Assembly (NCBI GenBank): GCA_025059545.1
Contig: JANXDJ010000043.1
Location: 1 to 11,255, forward strand
Length of the DNA: 11,255 nucleotides
Reading direction: 5' to 3'
From: Archaeoglobaceae archaeon
Lineage (GTDB): Archaea > Halobacteriota > Archaeoglobi > Archaeoglobales > Archaeoglobaceae
Numbering within the stretch: position 1 is the stretch's first letter; each line of letters starts with the position of its first letter. The translations under genes and the position numbers were made by a program. Positions 1 to 7,352 of the stretch are shown here, piece after piece. The notes under the pieces are model-generated. The model was not told the origin of the DNA. It made no database searches and worked only from the letters and a program-made list of their open reading frames with translations.

Positions 1-2
1 AA

Positions 3-389
3 GAAAGATCCGGAGGAGTTCGGGTAGGTTTTAAACTGATAGATCTCATGAGCAAATCTGAAGCGAGGCTCGCAAGGGTTGGAAAAGGAAAGACAATAGT
101 AGGAAAATACGAAGTTTTGTTAGAAGAGTTTGATAAATTCCTTGAAAAACTTGATCTAAACGGGGATCTGGTTATAATTGACGAAGTCGGACCAATGGAG
201 TTGAAAAGTCCCAAGTTTATCTCAATAGTTCAAGAGTTGATGAGTAGAGAAAATATCATTTTTACTGTTCATTATAAAGCGAATCACTGGCTTGTTGAGA
301 AGATCAAAAGAGAATTCAGACTTTACACAATTGATGAGACTAACAGAGAGAAAGTTGCTCAGGAGATCGTGAAGCTTTATGATCATTGA
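3..389 (+). CDS. THEP1-family nucleoside-triphosphatase, C-terminal part (5' end outside window)
   Basis: The reading frame is open to the left edge. Codons upstream of the first ATG (48) encode RSGGVRVGFKLIDL, which matches the conserved G-x-R-x-GF segment of THEP1/YME-type NTPases, so the gene is cut by the window rather than starting at 48. The Walker B region reads LVIIDEVGPMEL, the family's DE-GPMEL signature, followed by the typical F-x-x-x-V-x-E and FTVH strand/helix pattern. The Walker A end lies outside the window. Family members hydrolyse ATP/GTP and related NTPs in the cytoplasm; the physiological role is unsettled. The stop codon overlaps the start of trm1 by 11 bp, so the two are probably co-transcribed. 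Family assignment is confident; the biological role is not. Confidence 0.85.
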   Translation, partial: ERSGGVRVGFKLIDLMSKSEARLARVGKGKTIVGKYEVLLEEFDKFLEKLDLNGDLVIIDEVGPMELKSPKFISIVQELMSRENIIFTVHYKANHWLVEKIKREFRLYTIDETNREKVAQEIVKLYDH

Positions 390-1410
390 GGGAAAGGCAA
401 AGATTTTAACAGACGGAATCTTCTACAACCCGAGAATGAAGCTTTGTAGGGACATAGACATGCTAATCTTTTCAGAATTAGATAAAAAGCAGATACTCGA
501 TGCTTTATCTGCAACTGGAGTTCGAGGGATAAGGGCAATGCTTGAAGCTGGACGTGAAGTTGTTTTCAATGATGCAAACCCAAAAGCTGTGGAGATTATA
601 AAGAGAAACCTCGAGATAAATGAACTCTCAGCAGAGGTTAACTGCAAGGATGCTAATATCCTAATGCGTGAGAGAGAATTTAGGCACATCGACATAGACC
701 CATTTGGTAGTCCCGCTAATTACATAGAGTCCGCATGCATTTCTGCAGAGATTTTGAGTGTCACCGCTACAGATCTCGAAGCTTTATGCTGTAAGGATTC
801 TGCTGGACTAAGAAAATATTCTGTGATCGTTTCAAAAACCGATACGCCACATGAGACTGGACTTAGGATCTTGCTTGGGTACATAGCAAGAACTTCTGCG
901 AGATTTGACAAGAGCATTGAGCCGATCGTTGCATGGACAAAAGAGCATTATTATCGAGTTCATCTTCATCTTAGACGTTCAAGCTCTCAATCGCTGAAAA
1001 TGTTCGAAAAGATCGGTTATCTTCTTTTTTGTCCAAAATGTCTCCGAAAGAGCATTATTCGCCTAGATGGTTTTTCAGAACAAGAATGCAAATGCGGATC
1101 TAAAATTTTGACTCTTGGCCCTCTTTGGCTTGGAGAATTAAAAGACCAAAGCTTTTTGGATAAACTCTTAAGCAAGGCTGAAGGAGAGGCGAAAAGGATC
1201 CTCAAAAGAATTGCCGAAGAAGTAGATCTACCTTTTTCCTATGATCTGCAAAAGATCTGTAGTAGATTAGCAAGATCAGTGCCTCCAACAAGTGAATTTG
1301 TGACTAAACTCAGATCAGAGGGTTTTAAAGCATCTGTAGCGCATTACTGTGGCTACTGCATAAAAACGGATGCGAAAATTGAGGATATAGAGAGGTTACT
1401 TAAGTCCTAA
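379..1410 (+). CDS. trm1: tRNA (guanine(26)-N(2))-dimethyltransferase Trm1
   Basis: SAM-dependent enzyme that makes N2,N2-dimethylguanosine at position 26 of tRNAs. Visible marks are FYNPRMKLCRD (residues 15-25), SAM motif I DALSATGVRGIR (41-52), the acidic ribose-binding NDANP (64-68), the catalytic-loop motif DIDPFGSP (105-112), and a C-terminal zinc-ribbon-like set C218-x2-C221 and C237-x-C239. The length of 343 aa suits an archaeal Trm1 (slightly short of the usual 370-380). A plausible ribosome binding site AGGAGATC (361-368) lies 10 nt before the ATG, inside the upstream NTPase gene. The pair overlaps by 11 bp. The gene ends just before a T-run and a new promoter, so it is the last gene of its unit. 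The assignment is solid. Confidence 0.96.
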   Translation: MIIEGKAKILTDGIFYNPRMKLCRDIDMLIFSELDKKQILDALSATGVRGIRAMLEAGREVVFNDANPKAVEIIKRNLEINELSAEVNCKDANILMREREFRHIDIDPFGSPANYIESACISAEILSVTATDLEALCCKDSAGLRKYSVIVSKTDTPHETGLRILLGYIARTSARFDKSIEPIVAWTKEHYYRVHLHLRRSSSQSLKMFEKIGYLLFCPKCLRKSIIRLDGFSEQECKCGSKILTLGPLWLGELKDQSFLDKLLSKAEGEAKRILKRIAEEVDLPFSYDLQKICSRLARSVPPTSEFVTKLRSEGFKASVAHYCGYCIKTDAKIEDIERLLKS

Positions 1411-1414
1411 GTTC

Positions 1415-1430
1415 AAAGATTTTTTATATC
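1415..1430 (+). promoter_or_regulatory. BRE/TATA promoter of the hydantoinase-fumarase operon
   Basis: AAAGATTTTTTATATC fits an archaeal purine-rich BRE followed by a TATA box. The box centre (about 1426) lies about 26 nt before the ATG at 1452, so transcription should begin at or next to the start codon. No ribosome binding site lies between, which agrees with a leaderless mRNA. The T-run at 1420-1425 could also end the trm1 transcript. Confidence 0.6.
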
Positions 1431-1451
1431 TTTTAGTTGTAACAAATTTCG

Positions 1452-2939
1452 ATGATCGGTGTTGATATCGGTGGCTGTAATTTGGTCTCGGCAATTGTTT
1501 CTGACGAGATCTCAATATTCAAAAAACCAGCTGTAATGGGAATTGGGAGCTTATTCAAGGATTTAAGAGAATATCTCGAGAAAGATAAAGTTGTTGTAAC
1601 TACTTCCATACCAATCAACTTACTCGTTTCAAGATTTGATGAGATGAGAACTCTAACACTCCTCATTCCTGGTCCAGGGCTGAATTACTCCAGATACGGT
1701 TTTATCCTTAAGGGTTATGTAAATCATAGAGGCGATGTGGTAGAGAAAATCGATGAGGTTGAAGTTAAAAAAATTCTCGAGAGAGAGAAATTTCAAAACG
1801 TTGCAATAGCTTCGAAGTTTTCAGTAAGAAATCCCATACTTGAGGAGGAGGTCAAAAGGATCGTGAAAGAAAAGATCAATGAAAAGAGAATAGCTTTGAG
1901 CTATTTCGTCGGTGGTTTGAACTATCCTACAAGAATAAACACCACCGTGATCAATGCAAAGCTAAAAGAGACGATCTGGGATTTGAGTGAAAGCATAAAG
2001 AGCATCATAGGCGATTTCTACTACCTTAAAGGAGATGGTGCAATCTCCAGCTATCAGCTGGTTGTTGAGAACCCTTCTGAATTATATGGTTCCACAGCAG
2101 TTGCCTCTGCATTTGGGGCTATATTTCTGACTGGCGAGAAGGACGCAGTGGTTGTTAACATAGGCGGTATATCCACATCGCTTGTGAGAATCGAGAATGG
2201 TAAGCCTGTAATCGTTGAAGGTGTTGAAATAGCTGGAAGAAAGACTCTAATAAGATGTGTCGATTCAATCTCGATCCCCTTGGGGGGTAATTCAATCGTG
2301 CAGAATGGGAAGCCAACGCCAAATTGCGCAAACCCAATTGCTTTTGGTGGAAATACTTTTACCTTAACAGATGCTCTTAACTATATAGGATTTGAAATTG
2401 GAGAAAGTAGACGTTCAAAAGAATTTGGAAAAAGCTTTGAAGCTGAAAAAGTTGTTGACAACTTCGTTTCGATGGTTGCTGACAACCTTAAAGCTATGGA
2501 ATGCGATAAGATCATTGGTGCGGGTTATCTTGCTCCATATCTGATTCCTGAAATCGCAAAGAAAGCTGAAATCGATTATGTTGTCCCAGAGCACAGCGAA
2601 GCGATTTGCGCAATTGGATCTGCTGTTACAAAGGTTAGCTTAACGCTTCATGCGAGATATGACACTGAGAAGGGGATTGCGATCTACAATGGAGTTCCAG
2701 AAAAATGCCCTTTTAGAACTGGCAGTATTCCTAAGGACGATGATTTAATCGAAACCGCTAAAAAGAAGGTTTTAGAGATCGCAAAGAGCTTTGGAGAGAA
2801 AGATATTGGAGAAATAAAAGTTTTGGATTTCAACTCCTTCACAGTTGTCAAGGGTGGAATGAAAAGAGGAGTGATCGCAGATCTAACTTTACAAATCGAG
2901 CCCGGAATAAAGTATGGAAGAGCTAAAAGAGTTTCTTGA
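1452..2939 (+). CDS. Hydantoinase/oxoprolinase (HyuA)-like ASKHA-fold protein with altered phosphate motifs
   Basis: This 495-aa protein resembles the archaeal HyuA/5-oxoprolinase N-subunit family. Signs are the N-terminal MIGVDIGG strand-turn (1-8), TTSIPINLL and LLIPGPGLN segments, a second phosphate-binding-like turn NIGGISTSL (about 236-244), and the C-terminal GAGYLAP...VVPEH...AIGSA pattern. True hydantoinases couple ATP cleavage to opening of a cyclic imide or lactam. Here the first loop reads GGCN where homologues usually have GGT-T/D. The second loop has Asn236 and Ser243 where DMGGTSTDV-type enzymes have Asp. No HyuB partner is adjacent, so the substrate is unknown and activity may differ. 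It heads an operon with a Toprim protein and fumarase and overlaps the next gene by 26 bp. ATG 1452 fits the promoter spacing of a leaderless transcript. Confidence 0.8.
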   Translation: MIGVDIGGCNLVSAIVSDEISIFKKPAVMGIGSLFKDLREYLEKDKVVVTTSIPINLLVSRFDEMRTLTLLIPGPGLNYSRYGFILKGYVNHRGDVVEKIDEVEVKKILEREKFQNVAIASKFSVRNPILEEEVKRIVKEKINEKRIALSYFVGGLNYPTRINTTVINAKLKETIWDLSESIKSIIGDFYYLKGDGAISSYQLVVENPSELYGSTAVASAFGAIFLTGEKDAVVVNIGGISTSLVRIENGKPVIVEGVEIAGRKTLIRCVDSISIPLGGNSIVQNGKPTPNCANPIAFGGNTFTLTDALNYIGFEIGESRRSKEFGKSFEAEKVVDNFVSMVADNLKAMECDKIIGAGYLAPYLIPEIAKKAEIDYVVPEHSEAICAIGSAVTKVSLTLHARYDTEKGIAIYNGVPEKCPFRTGSIPKDDDLIETAKKKVLEIAKSFGEKDIGEIKVLDFNSFTVVKGGMKRGVIADLTLQIEPGIKYGRAKRVS

Positions 2940-3285
2940 TGCAATAGAAGAACTTAAAGAGCTTTCAAGAGAAGGATGGGTTGTTGTGGTTGAAGGAGCT
3001 AAGGATGTTAGAGCATTGCGTGAGATAGGATTGGAGGGCGAAATAGTGGTCTTTTCGGGATTCTCAAGCACAGCTGAAAAATTAAGTGACAAAAAAGTCA
3101 TAATACTGACTGATTATGATTCAAGAGGATTAGAAATAGAGAAGGGGCTTTTGAGAGCACTTTCAAGCTACGGAAACTTGCCTAACATTGGGCTTAAGAA
3201 GAAGATCTTTCGTTGCATCAAGAAAGATGTAACAAAAGTCGAAGAGCTGAATGATTTTATAAGGAGGGGGAAAAATGAACTATGA
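2914..3285 (+). CDS. Small Toprim-domain protein (UPF0292 / small primase-like)
   Basis: A 123-aa protein consisting almost entirely of a Toprim fold. The conserved glutamate sits in VVVVEGAKDVRALREIG (about 23-39), and the metal-binding DxD appears as ILTDYDSRG (about 65-73). A basic segment KKKIFRCIKKDVTKVEEL follows. This is the layout of archaeal UPF0292 small primase-like proteins. The domain is shared with DnaG, topoisomerases, OLD nucleases and RNase M5, so a Mg2+-dependent phosphotransfer or nuclease role on nucleic acid is likely but not established. It overlaps the upstream ASKHA gene by 26 bp and fumarase alpha by 11 bp, so it is translated from the same message. No strong ribosome binding site precedes the ATG, which suggests translational coupling. 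Confidence 0.85.
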   Translation: MEELKEFLDAIEELKELSREGWVVVVEGAKDVRALREIGLEGEIVVFSGFSSTAEKLSDKKVIILTDYDSRGLEIEKGLLRALSSYGNLPNIGLKKKIFRCIKKDVTKVEELNDFIRRGKNEL

Positions 3286-4087
3286 AGATGTTGTAAATGC
3301 AGTTTCAGAAATAATAGTTAAAGCTCAGACTGAACTTCCACCAGATGTCGTTAATGCGCTTAGAAAAGCTTACGAGTCTGAAGAAAGCGAAATCGCAAAG
3401 AGGAATCTTGAAGTTATACTCCAAAACATAGAAATTGCGAAAAAATCAAAGCTTCCGATATGCCAAGATACCGGAATACCATTTTTCTTTGTTGAAATCG
3501 GTAAAGAGCTAAAATTGGAGTTTGATATCAAGAAAGCCTTAGCAGATGCGGTCAGAAAGTTAACCCCAGCAATACTTCGCCCTAACGCAGTCCATCCGCT
3601 TACGAGGAAGAACTCTGGAGACAACACTGGCATTGGTGTGCCTGTGGTGAGCGTTGAAATCGTTGAGGGTGACAGGCTTCGCATCGTTTACATGCCTAAA
3701 GGAGCGGGAAGTGAGAATGTTTCTCAGCTGAGAATGTTTTTGCCAATGGAAGCTGAGAAGATAAAGAAGTTCGTCGTTGAGACAGTTGCAAAGGCAATGG
3801 GTATGCCATGTCCACCAATAGTCATTGGTTTAGGAATCGGTGGTAGCTTTGACGTTTCAGCAAAGCTTGCAAAAAAGGCTTTGCTCAGAAATCTTGACAG
3901 TATGAATGAATTTGAGCTGGAAATTCTGGAAGCGGTAAATTCACTTGGAATTGGACCAATGGGTCTTGGTGGAAAGAATACAGCATTGGGTGTGCTATCA
4001 GAGATTAATTACTGCCATACTGCTTCTTTACCAGTTGCTGTTAACATCCAATGTTGGGCGAATCGAAGGGCAGAGGTGATTTTGTGA
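3275..4087 (+). CDS. fumA: Fumarate hydratase class I, alpha subunit (N-terminal half)
   Basis: Catalytic Fe-S half of the two-subunit class I fumarase, which interconverts fumarate and malate in the cytoplasm. Visible signatures are [15 protein letters not shown] (cluster ligand Cys63), [18 protein letters not shown] (substrate loop), [15 protein letters not shown] (Cys179), [23 protein letters not shown] and [21 protein letters not shown] (Cys247/Cys260, one of which should be the third ligand). The 270-aa length fits archaeal alpha subunits. A very strong ribosome binding site AAGGAGGGGG (3261-3270) stands 4 nt before the ATG. The gene overlaps the Toprim gene by 11 bp and the beta gene by 4 bp (GTGA), so the subunits are translated in tandem. 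An L-tartrate dehydratase alpha subunit is the closest alternative; fumarase is far more likely in an archaeon. Confidence 0.93.
   Translation: MNYEDVVNAVSEIIVKAQTELPPDVVNALRKAYESEESEIAKRNLEVILQNIEIAKKSKLPICQDTGIPFFFVEIGKELKLEFDIKKALADAVRKLTPAILRPNAVHPLTRKNSGDNTGIGVPVVSVEIVEGDRLRIVYMPKGAGSENVSQLRMFLPMEAEKIKKFVVETVAKAMGMPCPPIVIGLGIGGSFDVSAKLAKKALLRNLDSMNEFELEILEAVNSLGIGPMGLGGKNTALGVLSEINYCHTASLPVAVNIQCWANRRAEVIL
4073..4080 (+). promoter_or_regulatory. Ribosome binding site fixing the GTG start of fumarase beta
   Basis: GAGGTGAT exactly complements the archaeal 16S 3' end and lies 3 nt before GTG 4084. It decides for GTG 4084 over the in-frame ATG at 4051, which would lie upstream of this site. 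Confidence 0.75.
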
Positions 4088-4626
4088 TAATCTCGAGGGT
4101 AGACGAGAACATACTGAAGCTCAAAGCAGGAGACATAGTTTATTTAAGCTGTGAATTGCTCACCGCAAGGGATAAAGCGCATGCAAGAGCGGTTGAGATG
4201 ATTCAAAAAAAGCAGAAATTGCCCTTCAACTTTAATCGCTCTGTAATTTATCACTGTGGACCGATAATAAGCGAGAACAGAGTTATCTCCGCAGGTCCAA
4301 CGACTTCCGAGAGAATGAGCCCTTATGTTCCAAAAATCCTTGAAAAAGTCGATTTTATGGTCATGATTGGAAAGGGGGGAATGAACAAAGAAGTGACGGA
4401 AGCGATGAAGGGTAAAGCAGTTTATCTCGCATTTCCCGGCGGAGCGGGAGCCTTTGCGGCGAGCAAAATAAAGAAAGTGAAAGGTGTCTTCTGGGAAGAC
4501 TTAGGAATGGCTGAAGCGGTTTGGATTTTCGAAGTTGAGAATTTTGGACCATGTATTGTTGCAATCGATTCAAATGGCAAAAATTTGTATGAAGAAGTTG
4601 AAAGAGGGGTTAAATCAAAGCTATGA
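4084..4626 (+). CDS. fumB: Fumarate hydratase class I, beta subunit (C-terminal half)
   Basis: Partner of fumarase alpha; together they form the active (de)hydratase. Family motifs are [51 protein letters not shown] and [13 protein letters not shown], followed by [24 protein letters not shown]. The GTG at 4084 is preferred over ATG 4051. It has an ideal GAGGTGAT binding site, forms a 4-bp GTGA overlap with the alpha stop codon, and starts the protein ([16 protein letters not shown]) where homologues begin. This gives 180 aa, the usual length. The stop codon overlaps the following small ORF by ATGA. Confidence 0.92.
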   Translation: MIISRVDENILKLKAGDIVYLSCELLTARDKAHARAVEMIQKKQKLPFNFNRSVIYHCGPIISENRVISAGPTTSERMSPYVPKILEKVDFMVMIGKGGMNKEVTEAMKGKAVYLAFPGGAGAFAASKIKKVKGVFWEDLGMAEAVWIFEVENFGPCIVAIDSNGKNLYEEVERGVKSKL

Positions 4627-4868
4627 TACTTCTACACCTCTCTGGACATTGCATTGAGACTTCAGCTAAGAAAAAATACCAGGAACTTCTCTCTTATCTC
4701 CTAAAGCAGGAAGATGAGGAAAAAGAAAAAGAGCTCGAACTCTTGATTGAATTTCTAAAAACAATGGATTTTTCTGAGCTAAGAAGAGAAGGATTTGACG
4801 GCAGAGAAGAGATGACGGTAGTGATAAAAAAAGAAAAAGGGAAATTAGTTGTCGAAAGACTAAGTTAG
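4623..4868 (+). CDS. Unknown 81-aa charged protein, last gene of the fumarase operon
   Basis: I do not recognise this family. The ATG overlaps the fumarase beta stop codon (ATGA), so it is almost certainly translated by coupling. The protein has a short N-terminal hydrophobic stretch (MILLHLSG), a Cys-His-containing start (GHC) and then a long, highly charged helix rich in Glu and Lys (about residues 15-50) that could form a coiled coil. A short Lys-rich beta-like tail ([17 protein letters not shown]) ends it. No signal peptide or clear catalytic motif is seen. The last 9 bp overlap, tail to tail, the end of the beta-propeller gene on the other strand. Its steady operon position suggests a real gene; its function is open. 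Confidence 0.7.
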   Translation: MILLHLSGHCIETSAKKKYQELLSYLLKQEDEEKEKELELLIEFLKTMDFSELRREGFDGREEMTVVIKKEKGKLVVERLS

Positions 4869-6440
4869 TGCGTAGGCGTAGACTTTAGAGTATGCGACGT
4901 TGTTCGAGTTGTCTATTGCAGCTATATAAAACTCCACCGATTTTGAAACCTTGAGCTTTGCAGTATAAAGCTCATCAGAAAGCCCGTAACCACCTATAGG
5001 CTCTCTAATGTATCTTCTTCCAAGTTCCATGTCTTTATAGTTCCATTTTCCGCTTTCAAACGAATATACAAGATATACTCTAGATATAGCGCTCTCAGAG
5101 TCTTTGATTGTGGTAGAAACAGTTATCTCGTCTCCTTCTGTTTGAATGTCTATAGAAACAATTTCTGGTGCCTTAGAGTCGCTTAAGACGTATAGCTTAT
5201 GAGAGCTTCTGTTGTCCGAAAATACAACGTAGATCGTGCCTTTTGAAACCGCTACTTTTGGCATCAGGACTTCCTTTCCATCATGCTTAAGCTCAAAGAG
5301 TTTTTCGAGCCCACGCCACAGGATATAGATCTTGCCGTAGCTCTCCGTTTTTACTGGTAGAATTACGACATTGTCAGAAACAACAGGAAATCCTGGAACT
5401 TCATTTGCAGAGAGGTTGAAAGTTCCAACAAGATTCCCGTCAAAATCGGCGATTTGCAGATCGAAAGGTTCTTTTCCAATCGCTCTTGAGATGTATAGAT
5501 AATGGCTACTGGCTGAGATCATCGGATTGTAGTTTTGGTCTTCTCCAGCGCCAAAGTATTTCTTCCATAGCTGTTCGCCATTTTCCGAGAATGCGTAAAC
5601 GTATCCTTGGAGAGAGACAAAGATCATGTTGTTCTTAAAAATTGGTGCAGAGTAGCCTTTGTCCACTTGCCAGAGAAGCTTTCCACTCTGAAGATCAAAG
5701 GCGTATAGCTTGTTTGCAGACACGAATAGCTTTCCATTTCCAACTGCAAACCCATTCACAGTGCCATCGATCTTCGCTCTCCATTTCAATTCTCCTCCTT
5801 GAGTAAAGCACATGACCCATGGATCGAGGTAATCAGTGCCTATGCAAACGAGATCGCTCACTACTAGAGCAGAAACACTTCCAGCAATGTTGATCTCCTT
5901 ATGCCATGCAATCTTTCCGTTCTCCTTCTCAAAGGCAATCAAAGAGAAGCCTTTCTTACCAGAAGAAGTTCCTACAAAGAGGTAATCTCCAATTCCGTAG
6001 GCTTTGATGTCCTTATCGAGCGACTCTTGAATGTTAAAGCTCCACAGAAGTTCTTCTTTATATGCGTAGACTCTGTAGCTGTCAATCAAGAATACAAAAT
6101 CTTCAATTACTGGAGTTGCAAGTTCTTCTTTCAAATTCGCAGTGACGTTCATGATCTTTGCAACTTTTGGCTTTCTTGGGATCTCGGAAGTATAGAAATC
6201 GCTCTTCTCCGTTCCCTTTGCCAATTTCCACGGTTTAAGATGCAACAAATAATAATCTGATATCTTCTCACTATCTTTTAATGGCACAGTCTGCTCGAGC
6301 CTTTTTTCTTTTGAAGGTGTGGTTATAGGAGTAGTTGGAACGGATTCTGGAGTTGTTTGGACTGGAGTTTCTGGTTTGCCCCCTTCTTGGACGCAACATG
6401 AAAGCAGAAGCAACAACGCTACAACCAAAAACCATCGCAT
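4860..6440 (-). CDS. Secreted lipoprotein with PQQ-type beta-propeller and C-terminal Ig-like domain
   Basis: The 526-aa product begins with a short basic/hydrophobic signal (MRWFLVVALLLLL) and a lipobox LLSC with Cys15 as the likely lipidated residue. A Thr/Pro-rich linker (about 23-42) typical of archaeal cell-surface proteins follows. From about 105 to 420 there are PQQ-like blades with the A-F-x-x-x-x-G-x-x-x-W pattern: AFEKENGKIAWHKE, CFTQGGELKWRAKI, AFDLQSGKLLWQVD and AFSENGEQLWKKY. The last 100 residues (from APEIVSIDI) look like an Ig/Fn3 beta-sandwich ending in EFYIAAIDNSNNVAYS. It should sit outside the membrane as a scaffold or binding protein; no PQQ-dehydrogenase catalytic residues are evident. 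An AAAGGAG site (6448-6454) supports the ATG. It is a lone gene, divergent from dph5. Confidence 0.85.
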   Translation of the reverse strand: MRWFLVVALLLLLSCCVQEGGKPETPVQTTPESVPTTPITTPSKEKRLEQTVPLKDSEKISDYYLLHLKPWKLAKGTEKSDFYTSEIPRKPKVAKIMNVTANLKEELATPVIEDFVFLIDSYRVYAYKEELLWSFNIQESLDKDIKAYGIGDYLFVGTSSGKKGFSLIAFEKENGKIAWHKEINIAGSVSALVVSDLVCIGTDYLDPWVMCFTQGGELKWRAKIDGTVNGFAVGNGKLFVSANKLYAFDLQSGKLLWQVDKGYSAPIFKNNMIFVSLQGYVYAFSENGEQLWKKYFGAGEDQNYNPMISASSHYLYISRAIGKEPFDLQIADFDGNLVGTFNLSANEVPGFPVVSDNVVILPVKTESYGKIYILWRGLEKLFELKHDGKEVLMPKVAVSKGTIYVVFSDNRSSHKLYVLSDSKAPEIVSIDIQTEGDEITVSTTIKDSESAISRVYLVYSFESGKWNYKDMELGRRYIREPIGGYGLSDELYTAKLKVSKSVEFYIAAIDNSNNVAYSKVYAYALT

Positions 6441-6459
6441 ACAGAAACTCCTTTATTTG

Positions 6460-6470
6460 TTATAAAAACT
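6460..6470 (-). promoter_or_regulatory. TATA-like box upstream of the beta-propeller lipoprotein
   Basis: On the minus strand the box reads AGTTTTTATAA. Its spacing (about 26 nt) places initiation near the ATG itself. That conflicts with the AAAGGAG ribosome binding site at 6448-6454, which would then not be transcribed. Either initiation is closer than usual or another, weaker box further up is used. Confidence 0.35.
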
Positions 6471-6490
6471 TTCTCATAGCATTTTCAATC

Positions 6491-6505
6491 CGTAAACTTT
6501 AACAT
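6491..6505 (+). promoter_or_regulatory. BRE/TATA promoter of dph5
   Basis: CGTAAACTTTAACAT has the BRE plus CTTTAA form. Its TATA centre near 6501 is about 25 nt before the ATG at 6526. No ribosome binding site is seen in between, so the dph5 message is probably leaderless. Confidence 0.55.
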
Positions 6506-6525
6506 TTGGATTAAAGAGTAGAGTC

Positions 6526-7278
6526 ATGCTCACTCTCGTAGGTTTAGGACTCCAAGATTACAAAGATGTGACTTTTCGAGGTTATGAAGCGGTAAAGAGT
6601 GCTGAAGAAGTTTATCTGGATACCTATACATCGAAGATCTCTTCTTCGCTCGAAGAACTGAAGAGATTTTTCGGCAAAGAAGTCAAGGAGGCTGAGAGAA
6701 GTGATCTGGAGGAGAAGAGCTGGAAAATAATTGAAAGGGCAAAAGAAAAAGACATTGTAATCCTCGTTCCCGGAGATCCAACAATCGCCACTACTCACGT
6801 ATCACTCGTGCTTGAAGCCAAGAAAACAGGTGTTAAAACGAGGATAATAAATAATGCGAGCATAATCAATGCGGTTTGCTCTTTAACAGGGCTTCAGAAC
6901 TACCGCTTTGGAAGATCTGCTACGGTAAGCTGGCATAAATCAAGAGCTTTTATCGACACGATCATGGCTAACCTTAGCATAGATGCCCATACATTGCTTT
7001 TTCTCGATCTTAATCCCCCAATGAAGATCAAAGATGCTGTGGACAGAATTCTAAGCTTAGAAGATAGCTTTGAAAAACACTTCGCTGTTGGAATCGCAAA
7101 AGCTGGTAGCGAGAATGCGGTGGTGAAATGCGATAGAATTAAAAAATTGGCTGATTTTGATTTCGGCGATCCTTTGCACTCGCTCGTAATACTAGCAAGG
7201 AAACTGCATTTTATAGAGTTCGAGTGTCTTAGGTATTTTGCCATGGCTCCAGAAGAACTTGGGGAGTGGGTCGTATGA
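6526..7278 (+). CDS. dphB: Diphthine synthase (diphthamide biosynthesis methyltransferase Dph5)
   Basis: SAM-dependent enzyme that trimethylates the modified histidine of elongation factor 2 during diphthamide synthesis; cytoplasmic. Signatures are MLTLVGLGLQDYKDVT at the N-terminus, YLDTYTS (about 31-37), the tetrapyrrole-methylase-type loop PGDPTIATTHVSL, NNASIINAVCSLTGLQNYRFG, LLFLDLNPP, and a C-terminal DPLHSLVI with EFECLRYF. The length of 250 aa is typical of the archaeal enzyme. The gene begins directly after its promoter, with no leader. Its stop codon overlaps (ATGA) a 25-codon membrane ORF, which in turn overlaps an OB-fold gene. The three should be one transcript. No other diphthamide gene is in the window. 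Confidence 0.96.
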   Translation: MLTLVGLGLQDYKDVTFRGYEAVKSAEEVYLDTYTSKISSSLEELKRFFGKEVKEAERSDLEEKSWKIIERAKEKDIVILVPGDPTIATTHVSLVLEAKKTGVKTRIINNASIINAVCSLTGLQNYRFGRSATVSWHKSRAFIDTIMANLSIDAHTLLFLDLNPPMKIKDAVDRILSLEDSFEKHFAVGIAKAGSENAVVKCDRIKKLADFDFGDPLHSLVILARKLHFIEFECLRYFAMAPEELGEWVV

Positions 7279-7352
7279 GGGAGAAAATAGGGATTCTTCT
7301 GCTTATTCTTGGCTTTTTATCTACTCTTTGGCTCTGGTGGTTCTATGGATAA
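7275..7352 (+). CDS. Candidate 25-aa single-span membrane microprotein
   Basis: An ATG at 7275 overlaps the dph5 stop codon as ATGA and opens a 25-codon frame ending in TAA at 7350-7352. The product starts MREKIG, has a continuous hydrophobic core (ILLLILGFLSTLWLWWF) long enough for one membrane span, and ends YG. The positively charged N-terminus suggests N-in topology. The last 8 bp overlap the ATG of the OB-fold gene, so ribosomes leaving dph5 could reach the OB-fold gene through this ORF. Without it, 66 bp would separate the two genes. Both the amino acid composition and the double overlap argue for a real gene, but no family is recognised and chance cannot be excluded. Confidence 0.6.
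   Translation: MREKIGILLLILGFLSTLWLWWFYG

Noticed and set aside
4051..4083. ATG 4051 as the start of fumarase beta
   Set aside because: It would add residues not typical of the family and lies upstream of the ideal ribosome binding site at 4073-4080 that serves GTG 4084.
5901..6260. 119-codon plus-strand frame inside the lipoprotein gene
   Set aside because: It is antisense to a clear beta-propeller gene, lacks a ribosome binding site and matches no known motif.
7309..7344. TTG 7309 as the start of the OB-fold protein
   Set aside because: The extra residues overlap the microprotein frame, and ATG 7345 matches where the protein's helical N-terminus begins.
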